A stretch of 64,000 nt of DNA from Maricaulis salignorans (GTDB lineage Bacteria; Pseudomonadota; Alphaproteobacteria; Caulobacterales; Maricaulaceae). The position numbers and the translations under genes are program-made. Below the pieces are notes generated by a model. It ran no database searches. It saw only the letters and a list, made by a program, of their open reading frames with translations, and was not told the origin of the DNA. Within the stretch, counting starts at the first letter, position 1. The number at the start of each line of letters is the position of its first letter. The stretch lies in NCBI RefSeq assembly GCF_900103475.1, contig NZ_FNHG01000005.1, forward strand, positions 109,434 to 173,433. The letters run 5' to 3'. Of the stretch, positions 8,058-16,775 are shown one piece after another.

Positions 8058-9092
8058 ATGGTATTGAAGATCGGGGTCGTCGGATTCGGCAAGATGGGGC
8101 GAATCCGCAAGGCGACACTTGATGCGCGCAGCGATGCACGTGTCGTTGCGCTGGCCGACCCCTATGCCGATATGTCTGACCAGCAGGGTGTCAGCCGTCA
8201 CACCGACTGGGAAAAACTGCTCGAGGAAGACATTGATGCTGTCGTTATCAGTTGTACCAATGAGCTGATCCCGACCGTCGCGGTGGCGGCACTGGCCAAG
8301 GGCATTCACGTCTTCTGCGAGAAGCCCCCGGGGCGCAATCCCCAGGATGTGCACCGCATTCGCGATGCGTCGCTGCAGCATCCCGAGCTGATCGTCAAAT
8401 TCGGCTTCAATCACCGCTATCATGAATCCGTGGAGCAGGCGCGCCGCCTGGTTTCCTCGCAAAGCCTTGGTAAAATCCTCTGGATGCGGGGCGTCTACGG
8501 CAAGGCCGGCGGCCCTGAATTTGACAAGAACTGGCGCAATGAGCCCAGCCGCTCCGGTGGCGGGATCCTGCTGGATCAGGGCATCCACATGATCGATCTC
8601 TTCCATGATTTCTGTGGCACGTTCACGGAAGTGAAGAGTTTCGTGACCAGCCAGTACTGGAATATCCCGGTCGAGGACAATGCCTTCGCCCTGTTGCGCA
8701 ATGATGAGGGACAGGTCGGTGTCATCCACTCTTCGGCCACCCAGTGGCGCCATACCTTCCGCCTCGAGATCTTCCTCGAGAAGGGGTTTCTGACCCTTGA
8801 GGGCATTCTTTCCTCCACCATGAGTTACGGCAAGGAGACCCTGATCGTCGCGCGCAATACGTTTGACGAGAACGGCTATCCGCTGCCCAATCCCGAGGAG
8901 GTGATCAGCTTCTTCGCCGATGACCGCTCCTGGGAAAAGGAAATGACGGAATTCGTGACCTGCGCCCTGGCCGGCGACGCCATCAAGATCGGCACCGTGC
9001 AGCAGGCCGTGGATGCGATGGAAACGGTCTTCGCCATTTATGGCGCCGACAAGAGCTGGAACCAGTCCGGCGAGTGTGAGCAATCGGCATGA
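8058..9092 (+). CDS. Gfo/Idh/MocA family NAD(P)-dependent sugar oxidoreductase
   Basis: The protein has 344 residues in two domains. The N-terminal Rossmann fold has VGFGKMG at residues 8-14, and FCEKPPGRN with the catalytic Lys89 of the EKP motif. The C-terminal substrate domain contains KFGFNHRYH and GGGILLDQGIHMIDLFHDF, where Asp and His act in hydride transfer. Members oxidise or reduce a hydroxyl of a sugar, inositol or nucleotide sugar. The start has GGAAGGACAAGGTA just before the ATG. It overlaps the next gene by four bases (ATGA), which indicates translational coupling. In this context it probably acts on the sugar that the upstream cytidylyltransferase activates, or on its precursor. 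Confidence 0.88.
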   Translation: MVLKIGVVGFGKMGRIRKATLDARSDARVVALADPYADMSDQQGVSRHTDWEKLLEEDIDAVVISCTNELIPTVAVAALAKGIHVFCEKPPGRNPQDVHRIRDASLQHPELIVKFGFNHRYHESVEQARRLVSSQSLGKILWMRGVYGKAGGPEFDKNWRNEPSRSGGGILLDQGIHMIDLFHDFCGTFTEVKSFVTSQYWNIPVEDNAFALLRNDEGQVGVIHSSATQWRHTFRLEIFLEKGFLTLEGILSSTMSYGKETLIVARNTFDENGYPLPNPEEVISFFADDRSWEKEMTEFVTCALAGDAIKIGTVQQAVDAMETVFAIYGADKSWNQSGECEQSA

Positions 9093-10093
9093 AAACTTCG
9101 GTTCTGATCGACGAAATGCGCCTCGCCGAGGTCCGCCCGGACCAGGTCGCCAAGCGTTACGAGGAATTGCGCCGGGCTGAAGCGGCCCACCTGCTGCAAA
9201 ACCCGTCGACGCGCTGGGTTGGCCGCGCCACGCCGACCCGGTCCTGCAAGCCGGGCCCGGCTTTCATGTCTGATGGTCTGAGCTTCCATCACTGTCCCGA
9301 TTGCGGCTCGATCTTCGCCTCGCCGGTCCCGGTGCAGGAAGAGCTGGACCGCCTGGCCCGCGATGGCGAGGCCGCCCGTTGGCGCCGCGATTATTTCGGT
9401 CAGCGGTTTTCGGAGAAGCAACGTCAGGCGATTCATGCGCCGATCGTTCGCTGGGCCCAGGAAGTGATTGACGAATACGGCCTCACCGAACCGCGCACCG
9501 CTTTGGTTGGCAATGATGAAACCGGGCTCGCCACCTCGCTGAACGCCAATGGGCGGCTCGGCCAGATGGTCCTGACCGAGCGCGTCTCGGGTCAGCCGGC
9601 GCCGGAAGGTGCGGTGGAGGTGGCGGCATCGGAACTCAGCGCCGCCGCTTTCGACCTGGTGTTCGACATGGGCTCGCTGGAGCGGGTTGCCGATCCGGAA
9701 CGCCGCCTCGCGCTGTGGTCGGAACTGGTCGCGCCCGGTGGTTTCCTGGCGATCACCACCAGCATGGCCAGCGGGCTGGAATACCGGGTTCTGGGGCCCA
9801 AGGCCGCCAGCTTCATCGCCCTCGACCGGTTGACGCTCTATTCGGTTCCTGCCCTCACCGAACAACTCGCCCTGTTCGGCTTCGAAGTGGTCGAGTTCTC
9901 GACCCCGGGACGGCTTGATGTTGAAGTCCTCGAACAGGCCTTCGCCGATGGTGCGCCCTCGGATGATCCGCTCGATTTCTGGACCCACGCACTCAAACAT
10001 GGTGGCGAGGACTTCAAGACCGATCTGCAACGCCTGTTGCAGCAACACCGATTTTCATCCTTCGCGCGCGTGCTCGCCCGCAAGGTCGGCTGA
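9089..10093 (+). CDS. SAM-dependent methyltransferase-like protein with N-terminal Cys motif
   Basis: The 334-residue protein begins with a helical region (1-45), then a small Cys segment with Cys53 and HHCPDCGSIF (Cys69, Cys72) resembling the zinc-binding start of sugar C-methyltransferases. From about residue 135 a class I methyltransferase fold follows: TALVGNDETGLATSL stands where the glycine-rich SAM loop is expected, FDLVFDMGSLERVADPERRLALW is motif II/III, and APGGFLAITTS is post-III. Motif I is weak (GNDETG rather than GxGxG), so SAM use is likely but not certain. It is translationally coupled to the Gfo/Idh/MocA gene. It may methylate the same sugar, or cap the chain that the exporter recognises. 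Confidence 0.72.
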   Translation: MKTSVLIDEMRLAEVRPDQVAKRYEELRRAEAAHLLQNPSTRWVGRATPTRSCKPGPAFMSDGLSFHHCPDCGSIFASPVPVQEELDRLARDGEAARWRRDYFGQRFSEKQRQAIHAPIVRWAQEVIDEYGLTEPRTALVGNDETGLATSLNANGRLGQMVLTERVSGQPAPEGAVEVAASELSAAAFDLVFDMGSLERVADPERRLALWSELVAPGGFLAITTSMASGLEYRVLGPKAASFIALDRLTLYSVPALTEQLALFGFEVVEFSTPGRLDVEVLEQAFADGAPSDDPLDFWTHALKHGGEDFKTDLQRLLQQHRFSSFARVLARKVG

Positions 10094-10126
10094 TTTATTC
10101 TTTTACCCTGAAGGCAGAAGCACATC

Positions 10127-11041
10127 ATGACCAAAGGCAAGATCCTCCTTGGACCGTCGAGCTTCGGCGCCGCAAGCCCGGCGCCCGTCGACCTGTTGCA
10201 AGCGGCCGGCTATGAGATCGTCGACAATCCGTTCAAACGGCGTCTGACGCGCGAGGAGTTGCTGGGTCTGCTGCCGGGGATCAAGGGTCTGATCGCCGGC
10301 CTTGAGCCTCTTGATCGCGGTGTTCTCGAGCAATCCGAACTGAAGGCTCTCTCCCGTGTCGGCTCCGGCATGTCGAATGTGGACATGCCCGCGGCCCAGG
10401 CTCTCGGCATTCATGTCTCCAGCACACCGGACGGGCCGACCCTCGCTGTCGCCGAGCTGACGGTCGGCTGTTTGATGAATCTTCTGCGCCAGACCTCGGC
10501 CATGGACCGCGCCATGCGGACCGGCGAGTGGGACAAGCGCATGGGCCGCCAATTGCGCGATCTGACGATTGCCATTGTCGGCTATGGCCGGATCGGCCGG
10601 AAAACCGGCGAGCTTTTCTCCGCGCTCGGCGCAAAGATCCAGATTGTCGACCCGTTTGTCGACGCGGCCAGCGTCTCGGCGCCGGTGGTCTCGCTGGAAC
10701 AGGCCCTGGAAGGCGCTGATGCCATCGCCCTGCATGCCAGTGGCGAGACCTGCATCATCGATGCGGCGGGCTTCGGGCGTATGAAGCCGGGCATGTTCCT
10801 GCTCAATGCGGCGCGCGGCGAACTGATCGATTATGATGCCCTGTTCGCGGCACTCGCCGATGGCCGGGTGGCCGGTATCTGGGCGGATGCGCATCCGCAA
10901 GAACCCTATAAGGGCAAGCTGCTCGAATTTGATCAGGCCTTGCTGACCCCGCATATCGGTTCCTACTCCCTGGAGGGGCGTATCCAGATGGAACTCGACG
11001 CGGCGCAAAACCTGCTCAACGATCTCGAAAAGGCATCCTGA
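10127..11041 (+). CDS. D-isomer specific 2-hydroxyacid dehydrogenase (SerA-like fold)
   Basis: The 304-residue protein has the NAD-binding loop IVGYGRIGRKTGELF (Gly152, Gly154, Gly157) and the catalytic triad of the family: Arg230 in LLNAARGELIDYDAL, Glu259 in ADAHPQEP and His276 in LLTPHIGSY. It interconverts a 2-hydroxyacid and a 2-keto acid with NAD(H). It lacks the C-terminal ACT domain of many serine-pathway SerA enzymes and sits within the CMP-sugar cluster, so a role in building or modifying a keto-acid sugar is more likely than serine synthesis. A ribosome site (CTGAAGGCAGAAGC) precedes the ATG. The stop overlaps the next start by one base (TGATG). Confidence 0.87.
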   Translation: MTKGKILLGPSSFGAASPAPVDLLQAAGYEIVDNPFKRRLTREELLGLLPGIKGLIAGLEPLDRGVLEQSELKALSRVGSGMSNVDMPAAQALGIHVSSTPDGPTLAVAELTVGCLMNLLRQTSAMDRAMRTGEWDKRMGRQLRDLTIAIVGYGRIGRKTGELFSALGAKIQIVDPFVDAASVSAPVVSLEQALEGADAIALHASGETCIIDAAGFGRMKPGMFLLNAARGELIDYDALFAALADGRVAGIWADAHPQEPYKGKLLEFDQALLTPHIGSYSLEGRIQMELDAAQNLLNDLEKAS

Positions 11042-11796
11042 TGGCGGCGTCCGGCGACCTGCGCGCCATCCTCGCGGCCGCCGAAGATGCGGCTCGTGCA
11101 GCCGGTCAGGCCTTGCGTAAGGGGGGCGGAGCCTTTGAGGGTGTCGAGCGTTCCGAGGGGCGGGACATCAAGCTGAATGCCGATCGTGCCGCTGAACGCC
11201 TGATCATTGACCGTCTGACAGCCCTGATGCCCGCGCCGATCCTGTCCGAGGAAACCGGCTGGACGGCCGAGGCGGGCGACAAGGTCTGGGTCGTCGATCC
11301 GCTCGATGGTTCGGCGAATTACAACCGGAATATCGATCTGTGCAGCGTCTCGATCGCCTGGGTCGAGAATGGCCGACCGGTCGCGGGTGTCATCTATGAA
11401 TTCCTCAGCGACCGCCTTTATAGCGGCGCGATCGGCCTGGGCACGCGCCTCAATGGCGAGCCCGTCAGCGTCGCCGGTCACACCCGTACGCAGGACTCGA
11501 TCCTGTTCACCGGGCTCGCGATCAACCGTGATTTCAGCGCCGAAGCCCTCGGCGCCTTCGCCGCCGGTTTCGCGTGCTGGAAAAAAGTCCGGATGATCGG
11601 ATCCGCCGCAACCTCGCTGGCCTATGTCGCCCGGGGTGCTGCGGATGCCTATTTCGAGGACTCCATCATGTTCTGGGATGTTGCAGCCGGATGTGCGCTG
11701 GTCGAGGCGGCTGGTGGCCGGGTCTCGATCGTCGGAGATTCAATGGACAAGCCCGTCAGCGTGCATGCGGATAATGGCAAGCTCTGGACCCTTTGA
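11041..11796 (+). CDS. Inositol monophosphatase family phosphatase
   Basis: The 251-residue protein has the metal-binding signatures of the lithium-sensitive phosphatase family: SEETGW (Glu70, Glu71), WVVDPLDGSANY (Asp86, Asp89) and FWDVAAGCALVEAAGG near the C-terminus. It removes a phosphate ester from a small molecule such as a sugar phosphate, inositol phosphate or PAP. A PAP phosphatase (cysQ) with a different sequence is encoded at 18750-19547. This copy lies in the cluster with the cytidylyltransferase and 2-hydroxyacid dehydrogenase, so I infer it dephosphorylates an intermediate before CMP activation. It is coupled to the upstream gene by a one-base overlap and to the downstream gene by a 23-base overlap. 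Confidence 0.85.
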   Translation: MAASGDLRAILAAAEDAARAAGQALRKGGGAFEGVERSEGRDIKLNADRAAERLIIDRLTALMPAPILSEETGWTAEAGDKVWVVDPLDGSANYNRNIDLCSVSIAWVENGRPVAGVIYEFLSDRLYSGAIGLGTRLNGEPVSVAGHTRTQDSILFTGLAINRDFSAEALGAFAAGFACWKKVRMIGSAATSLAYVARGAADAYFEDSIMFWDVAAGCALVEAAGGRVSIVGDSMDKPVSVHADNGKLWTL

Positions 11797-12568
11797 CCCA
11801 CAGCTGATCGCGCAGGCGCTTGGCGCCGCGCGTGCCGGGCGCCAGCCGTTCGATCCGCTGGCGCGTTTCGGGCCGCTCGGCCTTGAGGCGGGCTATGCGA
11901 TTGCGGCGCGAAATTGCGACCCGGCCAGTGCCGCGGCCTTCAAGCTGGGCGGTACCACCCAGGCGACACGCACCGCCTTTTCGGTTTCGCGAGCCTATGC
12001 CGGTCCGCTGCGCGCCGATCAACAGCTTCATGCCGGGCAGGCCTTGCCTCCGGGCCTGGTCAATCCGGTAGTCGAGCCGGAAATCCTGCTCGCCTTTACC
12101 ACCCCGTTTGCGCCGCAGAGCGGACGTCGGAGCGAAGACGAGCTCCGCGCCGCCCTGAGCTGGGTTGCCATTGGCCTGGAAGTGCCTGCAACCCCGATCA
12201 TGGGGTTGCCGAAGACCGGTGTGGGATGGTTGCTCGCCGATTGCTGCGCCGCCGGCGCATTGGTGATCGGGGAGCGCTTGCCGCCTGATCAACTGGATCG
12301 GCTGTCGCCGGCGCGGGTCAGCCTGCAGGTCGGCGACCAGTCATCGGACGGGGCCGCAACGCGGCTGCTGGATGGCGCGCTCGGGGCTGTCGCGGATATA
12401 TTGAGTGTGTTTGGCGACACCGGCTGGACCGTGGCTGCAGCGGTTCCGTTCGCAACGGGTGGCCTTGCCCCGGCGCTGCCGATCGCGAACGGGCAGACGG
12501 CGCGCGCTGAATTTCGGGCGCCGGGGATTGAGTTGTCGATATCGACCAGCTTGTGCGAAGAAGGTTGA
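11774..12568 (+). CDS. Hydratase/decarboxylase of the fumarylacetoacetate-hydrolase superfamily (2-oxopent-4-enoate hydratase-like)
   Basis: About 264 residues. FKLGGTTQATRTAF (near residue 55), VVEPEILLAF with the metal-ligand Glu-x-Glu, and the C-terminal GLAPALPIANGQTARAEF are features of the MhpD/hydratase branch. These enzymes add water to, or decarboxylate, short 2-keto acids. The family usually serves aromatic meta-cleavage, but no other degradation gene is here and it overlaps the IMPase gene, so it belongs to the sugar cluster. I place the start at ATG 11774 (11765 is an alternative), since the frame further upstream is antisense-like and unrelated. A role in making or trimming a 2-keto-3-deoxy acid is an inference. 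No residue clearly diagnostic for hydratase over decarboxylase was found. Confidence 0.72.
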   Translation: MASSGPFDPQLIAQALGAARAGRQPFDPLARFGPLGLEAGYAIAARNCDPASAAAFKLGGTTQATRTAFSVSRAYAGPLRADQQLHAGQALPPGLVNPVVEPEILLAFTTPFAPQSGRRSEDELRAALSWVAIGLEVPATPIMGLPKTGVGWLLADCCAAGALVIGERLPPDQLDRLSPARVSLQVGDQSSDGAATRLLDGALGAVADILSVFGDTGWTVAAAVPFATGGLAPALPIANGQTARAEFRAPGIELSISTSLCEEG

Positions 12569-12604
12569 GCGGGGCGGACCCGGTTTAGTCAGGAGAAACG
12601 GTGC

Positions 12605-14425
12605 ATGTGCGGAATTGTTGGCGTAACCGGTAATCTCAAGGCCCGGGACATATTGATGGAAGGCCTCCATCGGCTGGAATATCGCGGCTATGATTCCGCC
12701 GGCGTGGCGATGATGGACAGCTCCGGCACCGTCCGGCGCGCCCGGGCGGCTGGCAAGGTGGCCAATCTGGGCGCCGAACTGACGGATGAGATCATCGGCC
12801 AGACCGGGATCGCCCATACGCGTTGGGCAACCCATGGTGCGGCGACGCGCGAGAATGCACACCCGCACACGGCGGGCCGGGTGACGCTGGTGCATAATGG
12901 CATCATCGAGAATTACAAAAACCTGCGCGTTGATCTCGCGGCACAGGGCCGCGATTTTTCCAGCGAAACCGACACCGAAGTGCTCGCCCACCTGCTCGAT
13001 TCCGCGATTGCCAGCACCGGCGATCCGCGCACGGCCCTGCTGGCAACGCTGGGCAAGCTCGAAGGCGCCTTCGCTTTTGCAGCCATTATCGAGGGCGAAC
13101 CCGACCTCTTGCTGGGCGCCTGCCGCGGCGCGCCCCTGGTGGCCGCGACCGGGCCGTCGAGCGGTTTCCTCGCTTCGGACATCATGGCGATTACCGGTGC
13201 GGCCCAGACCGTCATCTATCTGCATGAGGGCGATGCCGTGATCGTTCGCCCGAACCAGGTCGAGGTCTTTGATACGGCAGGCCAGCGGGTCGAGCGTCCG
13301 GCGGCTCCGGCTCCGACCTCGCTCGTCCTCGCGGAAAAGGGCAATTATCGCCACTTCATGCAGAAGGAAATCTACGAGCAGCCGGAAGTCGTCGGCCATA
13401 CGCTCAGCGGCTATCTGGACCCGGTCGCCGGCGAGGTTCGCCCACGCGAGGGGATTGATTTCTCCGCGGCTTCACGGCTGTTGATTGTCGGCTGCGGCAC
13501 CGCCTCCTATGCCGGCCAGATCGCCGAATACTGGTTCGAGGCACTGGCCGGATTGCCGGTCGAAGTCGATATCGCCTCCGAATTCCGCTACCGCAAACCC
13601 GCCTTCATGCCCAATGACGTGGCGCTCTTCATCTCCCAGTCCGGCGAGACCGCCGACACGCTCGAAGCAATGCGGATGTGCAAGGCGGCCGGGCTGACGA
13701 CGATCGTGCTGGTCAATTCACCACTCTCCACCATGGCGCGTGAAGCCGATATCGTGGCCCCGACCATGGCCGGGCCGGAAATCGGGGTCGCCTCGACCAA
13801 GGCCTTCACCTGCCAGCTCGGTTCGCTGGCGGCATTGGCTGTGCTTGCCGGAGTTCAGCGCGGCCGGATTGATGCGGCCGAACAGGCCAGCCATGTCACC
13901 CGTCTGATGGGTATTCCCGGCCTGATGGCGCAGGCGCTGCGGATCGAGGACCAGATCAATCACCTCGCCGGTGAACTCGCCCAGGCCTCGATCGTGCTCT
14001 ATCTCGGCCGCAATGAATTCTTCCCGATGGCGATGGAGGGCGCACTCAAGCTCAAGGAAATCAGCTATATCCACGCTGAGGGCTATGCCGCCGGCGAGCT
14101 CAAGCACGGCCCGATCGCACTGATCGAGGATGATGTGGCGGTGATCGTGATCGCGCCCTATGACGAGCTCTTCACCAAGACCCGCTCCTCGATCCAGGAA
14201 GTGCGTGCACGCGGTGCCCGGGTGATCGCGATCACCGATGATCTCGGCGCGGCCGCGCTGGACGGCGAGGCGAGCGCCATCATCACCCTGCCACGGGCCG
14301 AAGGCCTGGCAGCGCCATTGGTGGCCGCCGTGGCGGTGCAATTGCTGGCCTATTACGTGGCGGTCCACAAAGGCACCGATGTCGATCAGCCGCGCAATCT
14401 GGCCAAATCCGTGACGGTAGAATAG
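12605..14425 (+). CDS. glmS: Glutamine-fructose-6-phosphate aminotransferase (isomerizing)
   Basis: The 606-residue protein is full length for GlmS. After removal of Met, Cys2 (MCGIVGVTG) is the glutaminase nucleophile. The glutaminase domain (about 1-220) contains TRWATHGAATRENAHPH and HNGIIENY. Two SIS domains follow (about 280-600), with CGTASYAGQIAEYWFE, SQSGETADTLEA, the isomerase loop STKAFTCQ and the terminal KSVTVE. It makes glucosamine-6-phosphate for UDP-GlcNAc, needed for peptidoglycan, lipid A and amino-sugar donors in this region. AGGAGA at 12591-12596 precedes the ATG. No glmS ribozyme-like leader is seen, as expected outside Firmicutes. Confidence 0.97.
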   Translation: MCGIVGVTGNLKARDILMEGLHRLEYRGYDSAGVAMMDSSGTVRRARAAGKVANLGAELTDEIIGQTGIAHTRWATHGAATRENAHPHTAGRVTLVHNGIIENYKNLRVDLAAQGRDFSSETDTEVLAHLLDSAIASTGDPRTALLATLGKLEGAFAFAAIIEGEPDLLLGACRGAPLVAATGPSSGFLASDIMAITGAAQTVIYLHEGDAVIVRPNQVEVFDTAGQRVERPAAPAPTSLVLAEKGNYRHFMQKEIYEQPEVVGHTLSGYLDPVAGEVRPREGIDFSAASRLLIVGCGTASYAGQIAEYWFEALAGLPVEVDIASEFRYRKPAFMPNDVALFISQSGETADTLEAMRMCKAAGLTTIVLVNSPLSTMAREADIVAPTMAGPEIGVASTKAFTCQLGSLAALAVLAGVQRGRIDAAEQASHVTRLMGIPGLMAQALRIEDQINHLAGELAQASIVLYLGRNEFFPMAMEGALKLKEISYIHAEGYAAGELKHGPIALIEDDVAVIVIAPYDELFTKTRSSIQEVRARGARVIAITDDLGAAALDGEASAIITLPRAEGLAAPLVAAVAVQLLAYYVAVHKGTDVDQPRNLAKSVTVE

Positions 14426-14533
14426 CGAAACCTTTCGTGACTTTATCGGTGCGGTGGCGCGGTCTATAGGGCGCTCAGTCTCCATGGCGTGTGGCGATCA
14501 GCGCTCACGCATTATCCAAATTCGGGAAGCCCC

Positions 14534-15670
14534 ATGACCGACATGATCCCCTTCATCGACCTCAAGGCCCAGCGTGGACGCATCGGCGCCCGTATCGATG
14601 CCGCCATTGCCAAGGTCCTGGACGATGGCCGCTACATTCTCGGCCCGGAAGTGGCCGAGCTGGAAGCCGGTCTGGCGCGCTTCAATGGCGAGGGCCGTGC
14701 CCTGTCCTGCGCCAATGGTACCGATGCCATCCTGATCCCGCTCATGGCCTGGGGTATCGGGCCCGGCGACGCTGTCTTCGTGCCGAGCTTCACCTTTGCC
14801 TCGACCGCCGAAGTGGTGGTGCTGGCGGGCGCATCGCCGGTCTATGTCGATATTGATCCCGACACCTACAACATGTCACCGGCCAGCCTGGCGGCCGCGA
14901 TTGATGCCGTGATTGCCAAGGGCGAACTGACCCCGCGCGCGGTGATCGCTGTCGATTTGTTCGGCCAGCCGGCTGATTACCCGGCGCTGGCGAAACTGGC
15001 GCGTGCGCACGATCTGAAACTCATCGCCGACGGCGCCCAGGGCTTTGGCTGCACGCTCGATGGCCAGTCCTCGCTGCACTGGGCCGATGTACTCACCGTC
15101 AGCTTTTACCCGGCCAAACCGCTGGGCTGTTACGGCGATGGCGGTGCGGTCCTGTGCAAGGATGACGCGCTCTATGACCTGATGAAATCGGTCCGCGTGC
15201 ATGGTGAGGGCAAGGAGCGCTATGAATATGCGCGCATCGGCCTCAATTCCCGCCTCGATACCATCCAGGCCGCCGTCCTGATCGAAAAACTGCGCGTTTT
15301 CGGCGAGGAAATCGAGATGCGCCAGCGCGTTGCCGATCGCTATGCCGCCGGGTTTGGCAACCAGGTCAACTGGCCACGCGTGCCCGATAATGCCCAGTCG
15401 ACCTGGGCCCAATATACGATTGAAGTGGCTGATCGCGACGGCTTCCGCGCCCATCTCGCGGCGAAGGGCGTGCCGAGCGCGATCTATTATCCGATCCCGC
15501 TGCATCTGCATGAGCCCTATGCGCCTTACCCGGTGGCGCCGGGCGGTTTGCCTGTGACTGAAGCGGCTGCGCACCGGGTCGTGTCGCTGCCGATGCACCC
15601 GGACATGTCGGATGCGCATATCGATCAGGTGATCGAAGCTGTATTGAGCTATCCCGCCGCCCATTCCTGA
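14534..15670 (+). CDS. DegT/DnrJ/EryC1/StrS sugar aminotransferase
   Basis: The protein of about 378 residues is a PLP-dependent aminotransferase of keto-sugar nucleotides. IPFIDLKAQ opens the family, CANGTDAI binds the cofactor phosphate, VDLFGQPAD and IADGAQGFG hold the PLP-contacting Asp, and SFYPAKPLGCYGDGG carries the Schiff-base Lys195. The sequence is most like the WbpE/WlbC type that aminates UDP-3-keto-hexuronates, but specificity cannot be assigned from motifs. The ATG at 14534 has GGGAAG four bases upstream and gives the standard N-terminus; the longer frame from 14489 adds unrelated residues. It follows glmS by about 110 bases. Confidence 0.9.
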   Translation: MTDMIPFIDLKAQRGRIGARIDAAIAKVLDDGRYILGPEVAELEAGLARFNGEGRALSCANGTDAILIPLMAWGIGPGDAVFVPSFTFASTAEVVVLAGASPVYVDIDPDTYNMSPASLAAAIDAVIAKGELTPRAVIAVDLFGQPADYPALAKLARAHDLKLIADGAQGFGCTLDGQSSLHWADVLTVSFYPAKPLGCYGDGGAVLCKDDALYDLMKSVRVHGEGKERYEYARIGLNSRLDTIQAAVLIEKLRVFGEEIEMRQRVADRYAAGFGNQVNWPRVPDNAQSTWAQYTIEVADRDGFRAHLAAKGVPSAIYYPIPLHLHEPYAPYPVAPGGLPVTEAAAHRVVSLPMHPDMSDAHIDQVIEAVLSYPAAHS

Positions 15671-15806
15671 GCGGCGGCACCTGAATCGGTTTGCATTTGA
15701 TCGCGCTAACGGGTGGTATTTACGCGCTACCTGTCCTAAATCGCGCTGATACGGTGCGCGCCCGGCTTCTTCCTGCATTTAGAGCGTATCGGCCAGTGAG
15801 GACATG

Positions 15807-16775
15807 ATGAGTACGATCCAGGAGAGCGTCCGCGCCTATGCGCAGCGATTTCAGAGCGCCCGGCACCGGGAACGCCCGCTGTCGGCCCACCTCAAGGCGC
15901 TGGAATCCGAAAGCATGCACATCATGCGCGAGGTCGCGGCCGAGTTCGAGCGTCCGGTGATGCTGTATTCGGTCGGCAAGGATTCCGCCGTCATGCTGCA
16001 CCTGGCGATGAAGGCCTTCTACCCCTCACTGCCGCCATTCCCGCTGCAGCATGTCGACAGCACATTCAAGTTTCGCGACATGATCACTTTCCGCGACGCG
16101 ATCGCGGCCGAGCTGGGTCTGGAAATCCGGGTCGAGATCAATCAGGACGGTGTTGATCGCGGCATCAACCCGTTCGATCACGGTTCCAATCTGCACACCC
16201 AGGTGATGAAGACCGAAGCGCTGCGCAGCGCGATGACCCGGCACAAATATGATGCGGCCTTCGGCGGCGCACGCCGAGACGAGGAAAAATCGCGCGCCAA
16301 GGAGCGGATTTTTTCCTTCCGCGACGGCAATCATGGCTGGGATCCGAAAAACCAGCGGCCCGAGCTGTGGCGCAATTATAATACCAAGATCAAGCAAGGT
16401 GAATCGATCCGCGTCTTCCCGCTGTCCAACTGGACCGAGCTCGATATCTGGCAATACATCCTCGAAGAGGACATCCCGATCGTCCCGCTCTATTTCGCGG
16501 CTCACCGGCCGGTCGTCGAACGCGATGGCCAGCTGATCATGGTCGATGATGAGCGCATGCGCCTCGCTGAAGGCGAGACCGCCGATCTGCGCCTGGTCCG
16601 GTTCCGGACACTCGGCTGCTACCCGCTTACCGGGGCGGTCGAATCCGGCGCCACCACTCTTGAGGAAATCGTGATCGAGATGCTGACCGCCAGCACTTCG
16701 GAACGCTCGGGCCGACTGATCGATCATGATGAGTCCGGTTCGATGGAGAAGAAGAAGCGCGAGGGTTATTTCTGA
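15807..16775 (+). CDS. cysD: Sulfate adenylyltransferase subunit 2 (ATP sulfurylase small subunit)
   Basis: The protein of about 322 residues belongs to the PP-loop family. [16 protein letters not shown], then [16 protein letters not shown] (SxGKDS ATP-binding loop), then [33 protein letters not shown] and the Asn-Trp-Thr-Glu segment at [15 protein letters not shown] are all canonical CysD features. With CysN it forms APS from sulfate and ATP. Two in-frame ATGs lie at 15804 and 15807; GAGGA at 15798-15802 favours 15807. The stop overlaps the cysNC start by one base. The gene begins a two-gene PAPS synthesis operon placed next to glycan and sulfotransferase genes. Confidence 0.97.
   Translation: MSTIQESVRAYAQRFQSARHRERPLSAHLKALESESMHIMREVAAEFERPVMLYSVGKDSAVMLHLAMKAFYPSLPPFPLQHVDSTFKFRDMITFRDAIAAELGLEIRVEINQDGVDRGINPFDHGSNLHTQVMKTEALRSAMTRHKYDAAFGGARRDEEKSRAKERIFSFRDGNHGWDPKNQRPELWRNYNTKIKQGESIRVFPLSNWTELDIWQYILEEDIPIVPLYFAAHRPVVERDGQLIMVDDERMRLAEGETADLRLVRFRTLGCYPLTGAVESGATTLEEIVIEMLTASTSERSGRLIDHDESGSMEKKKREGYF

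Noticed and set aside
14426..14533. A tRNA or riboswitch in the glmS-aminotransferase gap
   Set aside because: No cloverleaf arms or known aptamer segments could be found in these bases.
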